From positions 1 to 15,696 of the forward strand of contig JAGWZT010000017.1 in the NCBI GenBank assembly GCA_018971925.1: a DNA stretch of 15,696 bases, read 5' to 3'. Below are positions 1-7,872 of the stretch, piece after piece (position 1 is the first letter of the stretch; each line of letters begins with the position of its first letter). The notes beneath the pieces were generated by a model. The model searched no databases. It worked only from the letters and a program-made list of their open reading frames with translations, and was not told where the DNA came from. Position numbers and translations under genes: made by a program. The DNA comes from Lysobacteraceae bacterium (lineage in GTDB: Bacteria > Pseudomonadota > Gammaproteobacteria > Xanthomonadales > Rhodanobacteraceae).

Positions 1-1764
1 CAGGCCGACCTCGGCACCGCGCCGCCGCGAGCGGCCCACGTTCTGGTACGTGGTGCGACCGCCCGCACTGGAAAGCACCGCGATCTCGTCACGGGTATTG
101 GCCTGGAATACCGCGACGTCCAGCCTGCCGCCGTTCGCGAAGCTCCACTTCGATCCGATCTCGCCATTCTTCGAGCGGTCCGGACGCAGCGCGAAGTTCA
201 GGCCGCCGGCGCCATCGGTGCGATAGCCGAGCTCGCTGAAGGTCGGCGTCTCGAAGCCGTTGCCATACGACGCGTACAAGTGCCAGGCATCGCCGGCGCG
301 AAACAGCAACCCCGCGACCGGATTGGTCGCGCCATAGGCGACGCGTCCGCTGTCGTCGGGGTTGCGGCCGGTACTGTAGAAATCGGCTGAATTGAACCGC
401 ACCACGCTGTGCCGTGCGCCCAGCGTCAGCGACCAGCGATCCGAAAAACGCCAGGTGCCCTGCGCGTACTCGTCGACGTTGTACACGTTGTCCTGTTCAT
501 CGCGGCGCAAGGCACCGACCACGCCCAGCGTACCGCCAACGAAGTTTTCGTAGCCGTTGCGGTGCTGGGCTTCGTCGTCGTAAGCGACGCCCACCGCGAA
601 ATCGAGTGGACGCCCGGCCAGACCGCCCCGCCAGGTCCAGCGCAAGTCGGTGCCCCTGTACACGGTCGCGAGATCCACGACCCCGCCGGAACTTAGCGGA
701 TTTTTCTGCGCGTCAACCGGAACGGACAGGAATTGCCGGACGCCGCGCTGGCCGTAGTACACGAGAGCGCGCACGCTCTGGTGAGCATCGATCTGCTGCG
801 TGTAAACGGCGCCACCTTGCCACTGGTGGACACTCTTGCGTGTGTTGTACTTCAAAGCCGAAGGCGCGGCTTGGCGCGGATCGGCCTGGTACTGCGCCCA
901 CGTCAGACCCTGCGGATCCAGTGCCTGCGGCAACGACACCGTGTTCAGCACGACGGTCAACTTCCCGCTTTCGCCGACCTTGAAATCGAACTTGGCGTTG
1001 CCATTGATGCGTTCGGCCTGGCTGTGGCGGCGATAGCCATCGGTTCGGAAATCGGACAGATCGAGGTTGTAACCGAATCCGCCATGCATGCCTCGCGCGC
1101 CCGCGTCCGCGCGCCATTGGCCGTTACTGCCGCCGCCGAAGCCGCCGAGCACTTCGGGCGGCCGGCTGCCGTCCGCGGTGAAAATCTGGATCACGCCGCC
1201 CGAGGAATTGCCGTACAGCGCCGAAAACGGTCCGCGCAATACTTCTATCCGATCCGCGCCACCGAAATCGAAGTTGGAAACCTGGCCCTGTCCGTCCGGC
1301 ATCGTGGCGGGGATGCCGTCCGTGTACAGGCGCACCCCGCGTACCCCGAAGGTCGCGCGCGAGCCGAATCCGCGGATCGAAATCTGCTCGTCCTGCGCGT
1401 AGTTCTGCCGATCGCGCGCCAATACGCCCGGAACCGACCGCAGGTACTCGGATGCATTGATTCCGGGCGTGTCGGCGTCGGGACCGCCAACCTGCACCGC
1501 CGTGATCGAGGCCGGCACATCGAACGCCGGCTCGGGAATGCGTGTGGCCGTCACCACGATCGTGGGCAGTGAATGGAGCATGGTTGCGGAGGCCGGCGCG
1601 ACGGACTGCGCGAAAGCAACCGAGGACCAGCACGCCACTGGCGCAAACAACATCCTCAGGACCGCGCGTGGCAACGCACGCCTGCGCGGATTGGCGGAAG
1701 GGCAAAACCTGCGCCACGCGCCACGCGGAGAAAACCGATTGTCGAATCTTGTCGAACGCGACAC
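1..1764 (-). CDS. pqqU: TonB-dependent outer-membrane receptor, YncD/PqqU-like PQQ importer (C-terminus cut by window edge)
   Basis: Open for 588 codons to the left edge without a stop. The GTG start at 1764 is chosen because AAGGAG lies six bases upstream. An arginine-rich N-terminus leads into a hydrophobic stretch and a probable signal peptidase site near AFAQS (about residue 54). A TonB-box-like TIVVTATR follows at 68-75. The plug domain carries RQNYAQDEQISIRGFGSR (from 119) and LRGPFSALYGNSSGG (176-190); barrel segments include GFETPTFSELGYR and SSAGGRTTYQNVG near the visible end. From memory these segments match E. coli YncD (PqqU) almost residue for residue, including the plug, the tract around WAQYQADPRQAAP and the strand near the edge. 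YncD imports pyrroloquinoline quinone with TonB energy. About 110-120 residues should lie beyond the window if the usual length of about 700 holds. It lies downstream of, and on the same strand as, a PQQ-enzyme operon, which supports the role. Substrate is inferred from homology and context. Confidence 0.86.
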   Translation of the reverse strand, partial: MSRSTRFDNRFSPRGAWRRFCPSANPRRRALPRAVLRMLFAPVACWSSVAFAQSVAPASATMLHSLPTIVVTATRIPEPAFDVPASITAVQVGGPDADTPGINASEYLRSVPGVLARDRQNYAQDEQISIRGFGSRATFGVRGVRLYTDGIPATMPDGQGQVSNFDFGGADRIEVLRGPFSALYGNSSGGVIQIFTADGSRPPEVLGGFGGGSNGQWRADAGARGMHGGFGYNLDLSDFRTDGYRRHSQAERINGNAKFDFKVGESGKLTVVLNTVSLPQALDPQGLTWAQYQADPRQAAPSALKYNTRKSVHQWQGGAVYTQQIDAHQSVRALVYYGQRGVRQFLSVPVDAQKNPLSSGGVVDLATVYRGTDLRWTWRGGLAGRPLDFAVGVAYDDEAQHRNGYENFVGGTLGVVGALRRDEQDNVYNVDEYAQGTWRFSDRWSLTLGARHSVVRFNSADFYSTGRNPDDSGRVAYGATNPVAGLLFRAGDAWHLYASYGNGFETPTFSELGYRTDGAGGLNFALRPDRSKNGEIGSKWSFANGGRLDVAVFQANTRDEIAVLSSAGGRTTYQNVGRSRRRGAEVGL

Positions 1765-1778
1765 CGCGATCTCCTTGT

Positions 1779-2222
1779 TCAATCACGGCACCCTTGCTGC
1801 TGAAACCCGACAAACCACGCGCGCGGTGCGCCGGGCGCGATGAACAACGTCGGTGTCCCCGGGTCAGTGATATCGATCAGGCGGCCCGGCGTATCAAACA
1901 CGTTATCGCTCAATTGACCGCTGACGGGATCGTGGCGACCAAGAGCATTTTGCACCTGCGCGAACAGCGAAACCCGTTTGGTCGCCTGCGCGCACCTCGA
2001 TGGTGCCGCCCTCGCCGGCGCTGGAATTGTCGGCACCCCGCTCATCGAACGGCGTGCCGTAAATGGCGTCGACGACGCCTGCATTGATTTGCCATTCGAC
2101 CTTTCCGAGCTGGCCACCGACGCCCACGCCCTTGCGCACGGTCTCTGGTATGTTCGCGAAATAACAGTGGTACTGTCGCCGCCGAAAATCGTGGGGATGC
2201 CGTTCTGACGCGACTGTAACAA
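1779..2222 (-). pseudogene. Decayed 3' end of a second TonB-dependent receptor gene
   Basis: Three receptor-like segments lie in order but in alternating frames. The first (2222 to about 2164) reads LLQSRQNGIPTIFGGDSTTV. The second, in another frame (about 2163 to 1978), contains YFANIPETVRKGVGVGG, NNSS-like DNSSAGEGG and TIEVRAGDQ. The third, back in the first frame (1979 to stop at 1781-1779), reads KRVSLFAQVQNALG and then NVFDTPGRLIDITDP and APGAPRAWFVGF. These are typical of the last beta strands of a large clade of TonB-dependent receptors. The join after RAGDQ lacks the roughly 70-80 residues normally found before the penultimate strands, so one frameshift and one internal deletion are inferred. 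The N-terminal two thirds, including the plug, are absent. The stop is 14 bp from the pqqU-like start, so the two were probably once adjacent cistrons. The original substrate is unknown. Confidence 0.75.
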
Positions 2223-2393
2223 GGTGACGCGTTCCTGCGCACACGGCCGCGCTCGAACGCGCCACGGAGACCGGCACTCAAGGTGCGCATGCAACCGCAC
2301 GCGGCGACAAGGGCCATGGCGCACACCGCGCAGGGGACCGTCCGTGCCGAATCACCACCGGGACGGCGCTGCTTCACACCAGTTGGCGGGCAA
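2223..2393. other. Non-coding stretch between gfa and the receptor pseudogene
   Basis: I find no gene in this stretch. On the minus strand one frame gives a hydrophobic, cysteine-containing run resembling a signal peptide (around 2330-2290), but it has no convincing downstream continuation and may be debris of the neighbouring receptor gene. A weak CCGTCC/GGACGG hairpin with a 17-base loop (2338-2366) lies downstream of gfa but has no T-tract, so I do not call it a terminator. Confidence 0.4.
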
Positions 2394-2972
2394 TCAGGCC
2401 TTGAGCACACCAGCAGCCTTCGCGGCGTGCGTCGCGACGATGTCCATCAGTTCCGGCGAGTAGCAGTCGTAGGGTTCGATGCCCAGCTCGCGCAGCCTGC
2501 CACGCACCCACGCCATGTCGCCCGGCGGCACGCCACCCTCGATCACGGACGACACGAAGGCCGCGAACGTCGGCGGCGCCCAACCCGCCTGGGTCGAAAG
2601 TTCCGGGTGGATGAACGCGAATCCATGGAACACGTGGTCCGGCTTGTCGACCACGCCGTACATGTGCACGCCGCAGTCCTTGCATGCATAGCGATGCAGC
2701 ACCTTGTCGGGATCGACGATCTTCAGTTTCTTCCCTTGCTTCGTCACCTTGACCTTGTCGCGCGGTACCGCGGCCAGCATCGAGAACGTCGCGCCAACAG
2801 GTTTCCAGCACTGCGTGCATCCGCACAGATGGTTGAACAGGTATTCGTTGTCGACCGTCACTTCGACCGGATCGGTTTTGCACTCACACACCAGCGTGGC
2901 GCCCTTGAAGCCGGGCTGCGTCTTGATGTTGACTCCATCGTCGACCGCAGGATGGATGGAATGTCTGGCCAT
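2394..2972 (-). CDS. gfa: S-(hydroxymethyl)glutathione synthase (glutathione-dependent formaldehyde-activating protein Gfa)
   Basis: A 192-residue protein of the Gfa/CENP-V zinc fold, matching the usual family length of about 190. Family knowledge: it is proposed to speed, or act as a carrier for, condensation of formaldehyde with glutathione, giving the substrate of FrmA in the cytoplasm. Zinc-binding cysteines are visible as C29-x-C31, C50-x-C52-x2-C55 and C97-x2-C100, the full Gfa pattern. The ATG at 2972 is preferred over an upstream in-frame start (3020) because GGAGG sits eight bases before it and the shorter protein has the normal Gfa N-terminus. It lies 31 bp after frmA on the same strand and is the last intact gene of the operon. 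Whether Gfa is a true catalyst is debated for the family. Confidence 0.93.
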   Translation of the reverse strand: MARHSIHPAVDDGVNIKTQPGFKGATLVCECKTDPVEVTVDNEYLFNHLCGCTQCWKPVGATFSMLAAVPRDKVKVTKQGKKLKIVDPDKVLHRYACKDCGVHMYGVVDKPDHVFHGFAFIHPELSTQAGWAPPTFAAFVSSVIEGGVPPGDMAWVRGRLRELGIEPYDCYSPELMDIVATHAAKAAGVLKA

Positions 2973-3003
2973 TTTCAAATCCTCCAATTGGAACGGGTCT
3001 GCC

Positions 3004-4131
3004 TCACGCCGCCGCGGCATCGCCGTAGTGGATCACCGAACGGATCACCTTGCCCTCGTGCATCAAGTCGAATGCCTCGTTGATCCTCTCCAACGGCAAT
3101 ACCTTCGAGACGAACTCGTCCACCTTCAGCTTGCCCCGCATGTATTCGTCGACGTAGCCCGGCAATTGCGAACGGCCCTTGACGCCACCGAACGCTGCGC
3201 CGCGCCACACCCTTCCGGTCACGAGCTGGAACGGCCGGGTGCTGATCTCCTGCCCCGCTGCCGCGACGCCGATGATCGTGGACTCGCCCCAACCCTTGTG
3301 GCAGCACTCGAGCGCTGAACGCATCACGTTGACGTTGCCGATGCATTCGAACGAATAATCGACGCCGCCGTGGGTGAGATCGACGATCACCTGCTGGATC
3401 GGTCCATCGTGATCCTTGGGATTCACGAAGTCGGTCGCGCCCATGGACTTCGCCATCGTCCACTTGTCGGGGTTGACGTCGATGCCGATGATGCGGCTGG
3501 CTTTCGCCATCACCGCGCCCTGCACCACCGCCAAACCGATCGCGCCCAGGCCGAACACGGCGACCGTGGAACCCGGCCGCACCCTGGCGACGTTGAGCAC
3601 CGCGCCGACGCCGGTGGTGATGCCGCAGCCGAGCAGGCAGACCTTGTCGAGCGGCGCCTTCGGGTCGATCTTCGCCACCGATATTTCGGGCAGCACGGTG
3701 TACTCGGAAAAGGTGCTGGTGCCCATGTAGTGCCGCAGCATCTTGCCCTTGTACGAAAACCGCGAGGTGCCGTCCGGCATCAGGCCCTTGCCCTGGGTCA
3801 CGCGGATCTTCTGGCACAGGTTGGTGAGCCCCGACCTGCAGTATTCGCACTCGCCGCATTCGGGCGTGTACAACGGGATCACGTGGTCGCCGGGCTTCAC
3901 CGACTTCACGCCGGCGCCGACTTCTTCGACGATCGCGCCGCCCTCGTGGCCGAGGATCGCCGGGAACAGGCCTTCCGGATCGGCGCCGGACAGGGTGTAC
4001 GCGTCGGTGTGACAGACGCCAGTGGCAACGATCCGTACCAACACCTCGCCCGCCTTCGGGCCTTCAAGATCGACTTCCTCGATCGTGAGCGGTTGCCCTG
4101 CTTCCCATGCAACAGCTGCGCGTGTCTTCAT
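3004..4131 (-). CDS. frmA: S-(hydroxymethyl)glutathione dehydrogenase / class III alcohol dehydrogenase
   Basis: A 375-residue zinc-dependent medium-chain dehydrogenase that oxidises S-hydroxymethylglutathione to S-formylglutathione with NAD+; the family also reduces S-nitrosoglutathione. Visible residues: catalytic zinc ligands C40, H62-E63 and C169; structural zinc C92, C95, C98 and C106; Rossmann motif GLGAIG at 194-199; and D218 in IDVN, consistent with NAD preference. The length equals the class III family norm. It starts 20 bp after the cytochrome gene with only a weak GGAAAA-type ribosome site, so translation may depend partly on the upstream gene. Its place between the methanol dehydrogenase genes and gfa argues that it removes the formaldehyde made by XoxF. 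No odd features. Confidence 0.96.
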   Translation of the reverse strand: MKTRAAVAWEAGQPLTIEEVDLEGPKAGEVLVRIVATGVCHTDAYTLSGADPEGLFPAILGHEGGAIVEEVGAGVKSVKPGDHVIPLYTPECGECEYCRSGLTNLCQKIRVTQGKGLMPDGTSRFSYKGKMLRHYMGTSTFSEYTVLPEISVAKIDPKAPLDKVCLLGCGITTGVGAVLNVARVRPGSTVAVFGLGAIGLAVVQGAVMAKASRIIGIDVNPDKWTMAKSMGATDFVNPKDHDGPIQQVIVDLTHGGVDYSFECIGNVNVMRSALECCHKGWGESTIIGVAAAGQEISTRPFQLVTGRVWRGAAFGGVKGRSQLPGYVDEYMRGKLKVDEFVSKVLPLERINEAFDLMHEGKVIRSVIHYGDAAAA

Positions 4132-4151
4132 TGCTTGTTTTCCATTCTTCG

Positions 4152-4985
4152 TCAGTCCTGCGCGGAGGGTGGCCGGCCGGTGGGGATGAGGTCAACCTGC
4201 CGCCCTTTTACGTACTCGTAGATGTCGCGGATCTGTTCCGGCGTGAAAAAGCCCGCCCACGACGGCATACCCTTGGACTCGCGACCCGCCATCGCGGTCT
4301 GCAGGAACTCCTGATACGACATCCCGCCGGTCAGCGAGTGGCGCAGATCCGGCGCCGCGTAGGCACCGCCCACGGCATCGTCGCCGTGGCAGCGGTTGCA
4401 GTACGCGTTGAATTGCTCGTAACCCGTGAACACGTCCTTGGTGACGATTTCGGGCTTGTGCCCCGCCACGAACACCGGGAAGTCGAGCTTCACCGTCTTG
4501 CCGTCTTCCTTCTTGTAAGTGTATGTCTTGGCGGTTGCTTCACTGGACGACTTTGCGACGGCACTTGCGCCCGCCGCGGGCTTGAGTGAAAGGATCCATT
4601 CGACGATCGTCCGCGCCTTTTGCTGTCCCAAGTCCGGATGCGGGGTCATCGCGATGCTGCCCCAGTTGCCAGAGCCGCCCCTGATGATCTTCTCGGCCAG
4701 TTTATCCACCACCGTACTGCCCTTCCCGGCGTAACGCTTGGCGACCTCGTCGTAGGCGGGACCGACCACCTTGTGATCGATCGCGTGGCAAGCGAAGCAG
4801 TCACTCGCCTTGGCATCCTTCAACCCCGCCGGTTCCGACGTGGCGCTCGCCGCAGGCGCGGAGGTTGCTTGCGCATCAGTGGCGACACTCGCTGATCGCG
4901 CCCCGACCAGCGGGGCCGCGATGGCCGCCGTGCACGCGAGGCTGGCTACGCTGGCCACCAGAATCGCCCAGGGATTGTTCATCAT
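4152..4985 (-). CDS. xoxG: Two-heme XoxG-like cytochrome c, predicted electron acceptor of XoxF
   Basis: A periplasmic c-type cytochrome of 277 residues from the ATG at 4985. That start follows GGGAG by seven bases and begins a clear signal peptide (cleavage near AIAA, about residue 24); an upstream GTG at 5024 overlaps the xoxJ stop but has no ribosome site. The N-terminal domain has CFACH at 63-67 with a likely axial Met in MTPHP (113) and resembles small class I c551/c5 cytochromes. After an Ala/Ser-rich linker (about 138-152) a second domain carries FPVFVAGHKPEIVTKDVF, CNRCH at 196-200 and GMPSWAGFF with a likely axial Met at 240, which resembles XoxG/MxaG. Family XoxG proteins are normally single-heme and about 170-200 residues, so this appears to be a fusion. 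It would accept electrons from reduced PQQ and pass them towards an oxidase. Located 35 bp after xoxJ. The role is inferred from position and the C-terminal domain. Confidence 0.85.
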   Translation of the reverse strand: MMNNPWAILVASVASLACTAAIAAPLVGARSASVATDAQATSAPAASATSEPAGLKDAKASDCFACHAIDHKVVGPAYDEVAKRYAGKGSTVVDKLAEKIIRGGSGNWGSIAMTPHPDLGQQKARTIVEWILSLKPAAGASAVAKSSSEATAKTYTYKKEDGKTVKLDFPVFVAGHKPEIVTKDVFTGYEQFNAYCNRCHGDDAVGGAYAAPDLRHSLTGGMSYQEFLQTAMAGRESKGMPSWAGFFTPEQIRDIYEYVKGRQVDLIPTGRPPSAQD

Positions 4986-5020
4986 CCTCGGGCTCCCGTT
5001 GATTTGCTGGCGCGCCTTGT

Positions 5021-5854
5021 TCACTGTGCGCCCACGTCGACGCCCGGATTGCCGGAGGTCGACCCGAAATAACGCACGCCATGCTGCTGCAGGATCCGCG
5101 CCAACTCGGACCGGTGTGCCTTGATCACCGCATTCAACTTGTTCATCAACGCATCGTTGCCTTCATGCACGCCCATCGACATCGGGAACGAGTATTGCTC
5201 GGGCGGCCCCATGTCGCGCGCGTTGGGCACCATCACGACCTCAAGGCCGGGATAGTCCTTCAGGTAGGCGCCGACCGATGGCTCCCAGGTGATCATCACG
5301 TCGACGCTGCCGTCCTGCACTGCCTGCAGCATCGAACGCGGGGATTCGCCGGGCGTGCCTGCGACGTCGAACGCCTTGGCGTCTATGACCATGTCGCGCA
5401 ATTGCAATCCATCCTGCACTGGCGTGTCGGATTCGAACCCGATCTTGAGTTTGTGCAGCACCGGCGAATCGAGACTGCTGATGTCGTAGCCCTTCGACTT
5501 CTTGAAGACGAAGACGTAGGACGATACGTAGTACGGATCGGTGGTCTGGTCCTGCCGGCTGCCGTATGGCAGGCTCATCACCATGTCGCACTCGCCCTTG
5601 TCCAGCGTCTGCGCCAGGAACTGGTCGAAACCACCCTTCGCACGCGTGTCGTACCACACATATTCCAGTTTTTCATGCAATGCGCGCGCCACCACTTCCG
5701 CCACCGCATTTTCGAACCCCTCGCCAGCCTGATTCGAATAAGGCAGATACGCGGGGTCGGAGCACACGCGAAGCGTGCCTTCCGCGCGGGCGCCGGTGGC
5801 GCCCGCCAGAAGACAAGCAGCAATCACTGCGACGATGGACCGGCGGTATTTCAT
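5021..5854 (-). CDS. xoxJ: XoxJ, periplasmic binding-protein-like partner of the PQQ dehydrogenase
   Basis: A 277-residue secreted protein of the MxaJ/XoxJ branch of family 3 solute-binding proteins. The signal peptide spans about 1-24, with cleavage after ARA. The mature start LRVCSDPAYLPYSNQAGEGF is the hallmark of quinoprotein-associated binding proteins, and PPEQYSFPMSMGV near the C-terminus fits the MxaJ family. C31 and C89 could form a disulfide. Known for the family: required for, or proposed to assist, activation/maturation of MxaF/XoxF in the periplasm; the exact mechanism is unsettled. The ATG at 5854 has AGGAG eight bases upstream. An in-frame TTG at 5881 that overlaps the xoxF stop would add nine residues to the signal peptide and is less likely. 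The gene lies 23 bp after xoxF and directly before the cytochrome. Confidence 0.92.
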   Translation of the reverse strand: MKYRRSIVAVIAACLLAGATGARAEGTLRVCSDPAYLPYSNQAGEGFENAVAEVVARALHEKLEYVWYDTRAKGGFDQFLAQTLDKGECDMVMSLPYGSRQDQTTDPYYVSSYVFVFKKSKGYDISSLDSPVLHKLKIGFESDTPVQDGLQLRDMVIDAKAFDVAGTPGESPRSMLQAVQDGSVDVMITWEPSVGAYLKDYPGLEVVMVPNARDMGPPEQYSFPMSMGVHEGNDALMNKLNAVIKAHRSELARILQQHGVRYFGSTSGNPGVDVGAQ

Positions 5855-5877
5855 CACTTGCGCTCCTGTCGGGACGC

Positions 5878-7797
5878 TCAATTCGAATTGCCGTCCGCGA
5901 CTTTTTGCGCTGCAGGCGGCGATGCGTCGGCACTCTTGCCACCCGCCGCGGCGGCACTCTGGGTCGGCATGTTCTTGTCGGTGATGCCGCTGTCGCCGAC
6001 GGTGAATACCATCAGCGTGCCGCCAAGGTTGGTGTAGTCGGGGAGCGCCATCGTCGCGTTGACAGCACCCAGGCCCGCGGTCGCCTTGGTCAGGTTGTTG
6101 GTCATGCCGATCGCACCCCAGCCGCCGACGCCGGTCAGGATCGCGATGTATTCCTTGCCGTCATGCTGGTAGGCGATCGGGTTGCCGACGATGCCGGACG
6201 GCGCCTTGAACTGCCACAGGATCTTGCCGGTCTTCATGTCGACCGCGCGGAACCAGCCGGTCATCGTACCGTAGAAAACGATGCCGCCCTTCGTCGTGAG
6301 CGCACCGCTCCAATCCTGGAAGCGATCGTTGATGGCCCATTTCGTCTGGCCGGTGACCGGGTCGAACGCGATGAAACGCCCGCCGACATCGCCGTTGTTG
6401 TACGGATACATGCGGACGATCGCACCGACGTACGGGAAGCCGGCCTTGTATTTCGCGCTGAAGGCCTGGTAGTCCTCGCACACGTTGTTGGTCGGCACGT
6501 AGAACAGTTTTGAAACCGGGTCATACGACGCCGGTTGCTGATCCTTGGCGCCCTGCGAACCCGGGCAGATGTCCTTCACGTTCACGCCTTCCCTGGTCAT
6601 CTTGTCGGCATTGACCACCGGGCGGCCAGTCTTCAGGTCGATCTTCGACGCCCAGTTGAGGTTCGGAAGATAGCTGTGCGCGCGCAGCAGGTGGCCGTCG
6701 CGGCGATCCAGCACATAGGCGAATCCGTTGCGATCGAAGTGCGTAAGGGTCGGGATGTCCTTGCCGTCGATCGTGGTGTCGGTGAGGATGCTCTCGTTGA
6801 CGCCGTCGTAATCCCAGCCATCGTGCGGCGTCATCTGGAATGCCCACGCCGCTTCACCCGTGTCGGGATTGCGCGCGATGATCGACATCGACCACGCGTT
6901 GTCGCCCGGGCGCGCCGTTGGATTCCAGGTGCCGGGATTGCCGGTTCCGTAGTACACGAGGTTCAATTTCGGATCGTACGAATACCAGCCCCACGTGGTA
7001 CCGCCGCCCAGCTTCCATTGGTCGCCTTTCCACGTCTTGAGGCTCGAATCCCTGCCGACCGGCTTGCCGGTCGCACCGTTGAGGGTCTTCGACGGGTTGA
7101 AGAGGAGGTCGGTATCCGGACCTTCGCTGTAGGCGCGCCACACCTGCTTGCCGGTGTGGATGTTGTAGGCCGTGAGGTAGCCGCGCACCCCGTACTCGGC
7201 GCCCGAGACGCCGGTCAACACTTCGCCGTGGATGACCAGTGGCGCCATGGTCATGGTCTGGCCGATCTTGGGGTCGGCGTTGCGTGCGCTCCACTTCACC
7301 TTGCCTGTTTTCGCATCGAACGCGTAGATGCGTCCGTCCAGCAGATTGGCGAAGATCATTCCGTCGGCGTATGCGACGCCACGGTTCACCACGTCGCAGC
7401 ACGCCACCGTGGGCGCGAAACTGTCCTGGGAAATGTCGGATTTCCAAACGATCCTGCCGACGTTGTCGAGATCAACGGCATAGACGTAATTCGGGTAGGA
7501 GCTCTCGAAGTACATCACGTTGCCGACCACCAGCGGCTGGCCCTCCTGGCCGCGCAACGTGCCCGTGGACATGGTCCATGCCACCCGCAGATCCCTGGCG
7601 TTGGACGTGTTGATCTGGTCGAGCGTGCTGTGGCGCGTCACCGAGTAGTTGCCGCCGGGCATCACCCAGTCATCGGGGTTCTGCGACATCTGCTGCAGCG
7701 AGCCGGCGGACTGCGCAGCCGCGCCCCCCGCGAAAAACGTCAGCAGCACCGCACTCAGCAATGCAACGGAAAAATGTCGGACCGGAAACGCGTTCAT
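5878..7797 (-). CDS. xoxF: Lanthanide-type PQQ-dependent methanol dehydrogenase XoxF
   Basis: A 639-residue eight-bladed quinoprotein exported to the periplasm (signal peptide 1-29, cleavage at AAA-QS). It oxidises methanol, and probably other short alcohols or formaldehyde, using PQQ. Diagnostic residues: vicinal cysteines C133-C134 that contact PQQ; metal ligands E201 (GAEYGVRG), N287 (GTGNPGTW), catalytic D329 and the extra D331 in GWDYDGVNE. The second Asp of this D-x-D pair is Ala in calcium-type MxaF and is the marker of lanthanide dependence. These residues keep a constant offset of about 30 from the structurally described XoxF ligands. PQQ-propeller repeats such as AFDAKTGKVKW and AVDMKTGKILW are visible. 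After the conserved end there is an Ala/Ser/Pro-rich tail of about 29 residues (611-639). AAGGAGG lies seven bases before the ATG. First gene of the operon. The XoxF sub-clade is not determined here; XoxF5 is the usual one in Proteobacteria. Confidence 0.96.
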   Translation of the reverse strand: MNAFPVRHFSVALLSAVLLTFFAGGAAAQSAGSLQQMSQNPDDWVMPGGNYSVTRHSTLDQINTSNARDLRVAWTMSTGTLRGQEGQPLVVGNVMYFESSYPNYVYAVDLDNVGRIVWKSDISQDSFAPTVACCDVVNRGVAYADGMIFANLLDGRIYAFDAKTGKVKWSARNADPKIGQTMTMAPLVIHGEVLTGVSGAEYGVRGYLTAYNIHTGKQVWRAYSEGPDTDLLFNPSKTLNGATGKPVGRDSSLKTWKGDQWKLGGGTTWGWYSYDPKLNLVYYGTGNPGTWNPTARPGDNAWSMSIIARNPDTGEAAWAFQMTPHDGWDYDGVNESILTDTTIDGKDIPTLTHFDRNGFAYVLDRRDGHLLRAHSYLPNLNWASKIDLKTGRPVVNADKMTREGVNVKDICPGSQGAKDQQPASYDPVSKLFYVPTNNVCEDYQAFSAKYKAGFPYVGAIVRMYPYNNGDVGGRFIAFDPVTGQTKWAINDRFQDWSGALTTKGGIVFYGTMTGWFRAVDMKTGKILWQFKAPSGIVGNPIAYQHDGKEYIAILTGVGGWGAIGMTNNLTKATAGLGAVNATMALPDYTNLGGTLMVFTVGDSGITDKNMPTQSAAAAGGKSADASPPAAQKVADGNSN

Positions 7798-7833
7798 CGT
7801 GGAACCTCCTTGCCGGGCAGGAGCGAATGGAAC

Positions 7834-7853
7834 GGGCTGCCTGATGTCAGCCC
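7834..7853. repeat. Short hairpin in the predicted xoxF leader
   Basis: GGGCTG and CAGCCC form a six-base-pair inverted repeat with an eight-base loop. It lies between the predicted sigma-54 start site and the xoxF ribosome site, within an expected leader of about 65 bases. There is no T-tract. It could be a small leader hairpin or an operator half-site pair; its function is unknown. Confidence 0.4.
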
Positions 7854-7872
7854 CCGGGAAATCACCCTCGGG

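Noticed and set aside
1124..1813. A 229-codon minus-strand reading frame overlapping the receptor N-terminus
   Set aside because: It is an arginine-rich out-of-frame shadow without family motifs; the receptor frame gives continuous plug-domain sequence.
4985..5024. GTG start for the cytochrome overlapping the xoxJ stop
   Set aside because: No ribosome site; the ATG at 4985 follows GGGAG and begins a standard signal peptide.
5854..5881. TTG start for xoxJ overlapping the xoxF stop
   Set aside because: No ribosome site precedes it, while the ATG at 5854 has AGGAG at good spacing and gives a normal signal peptide.
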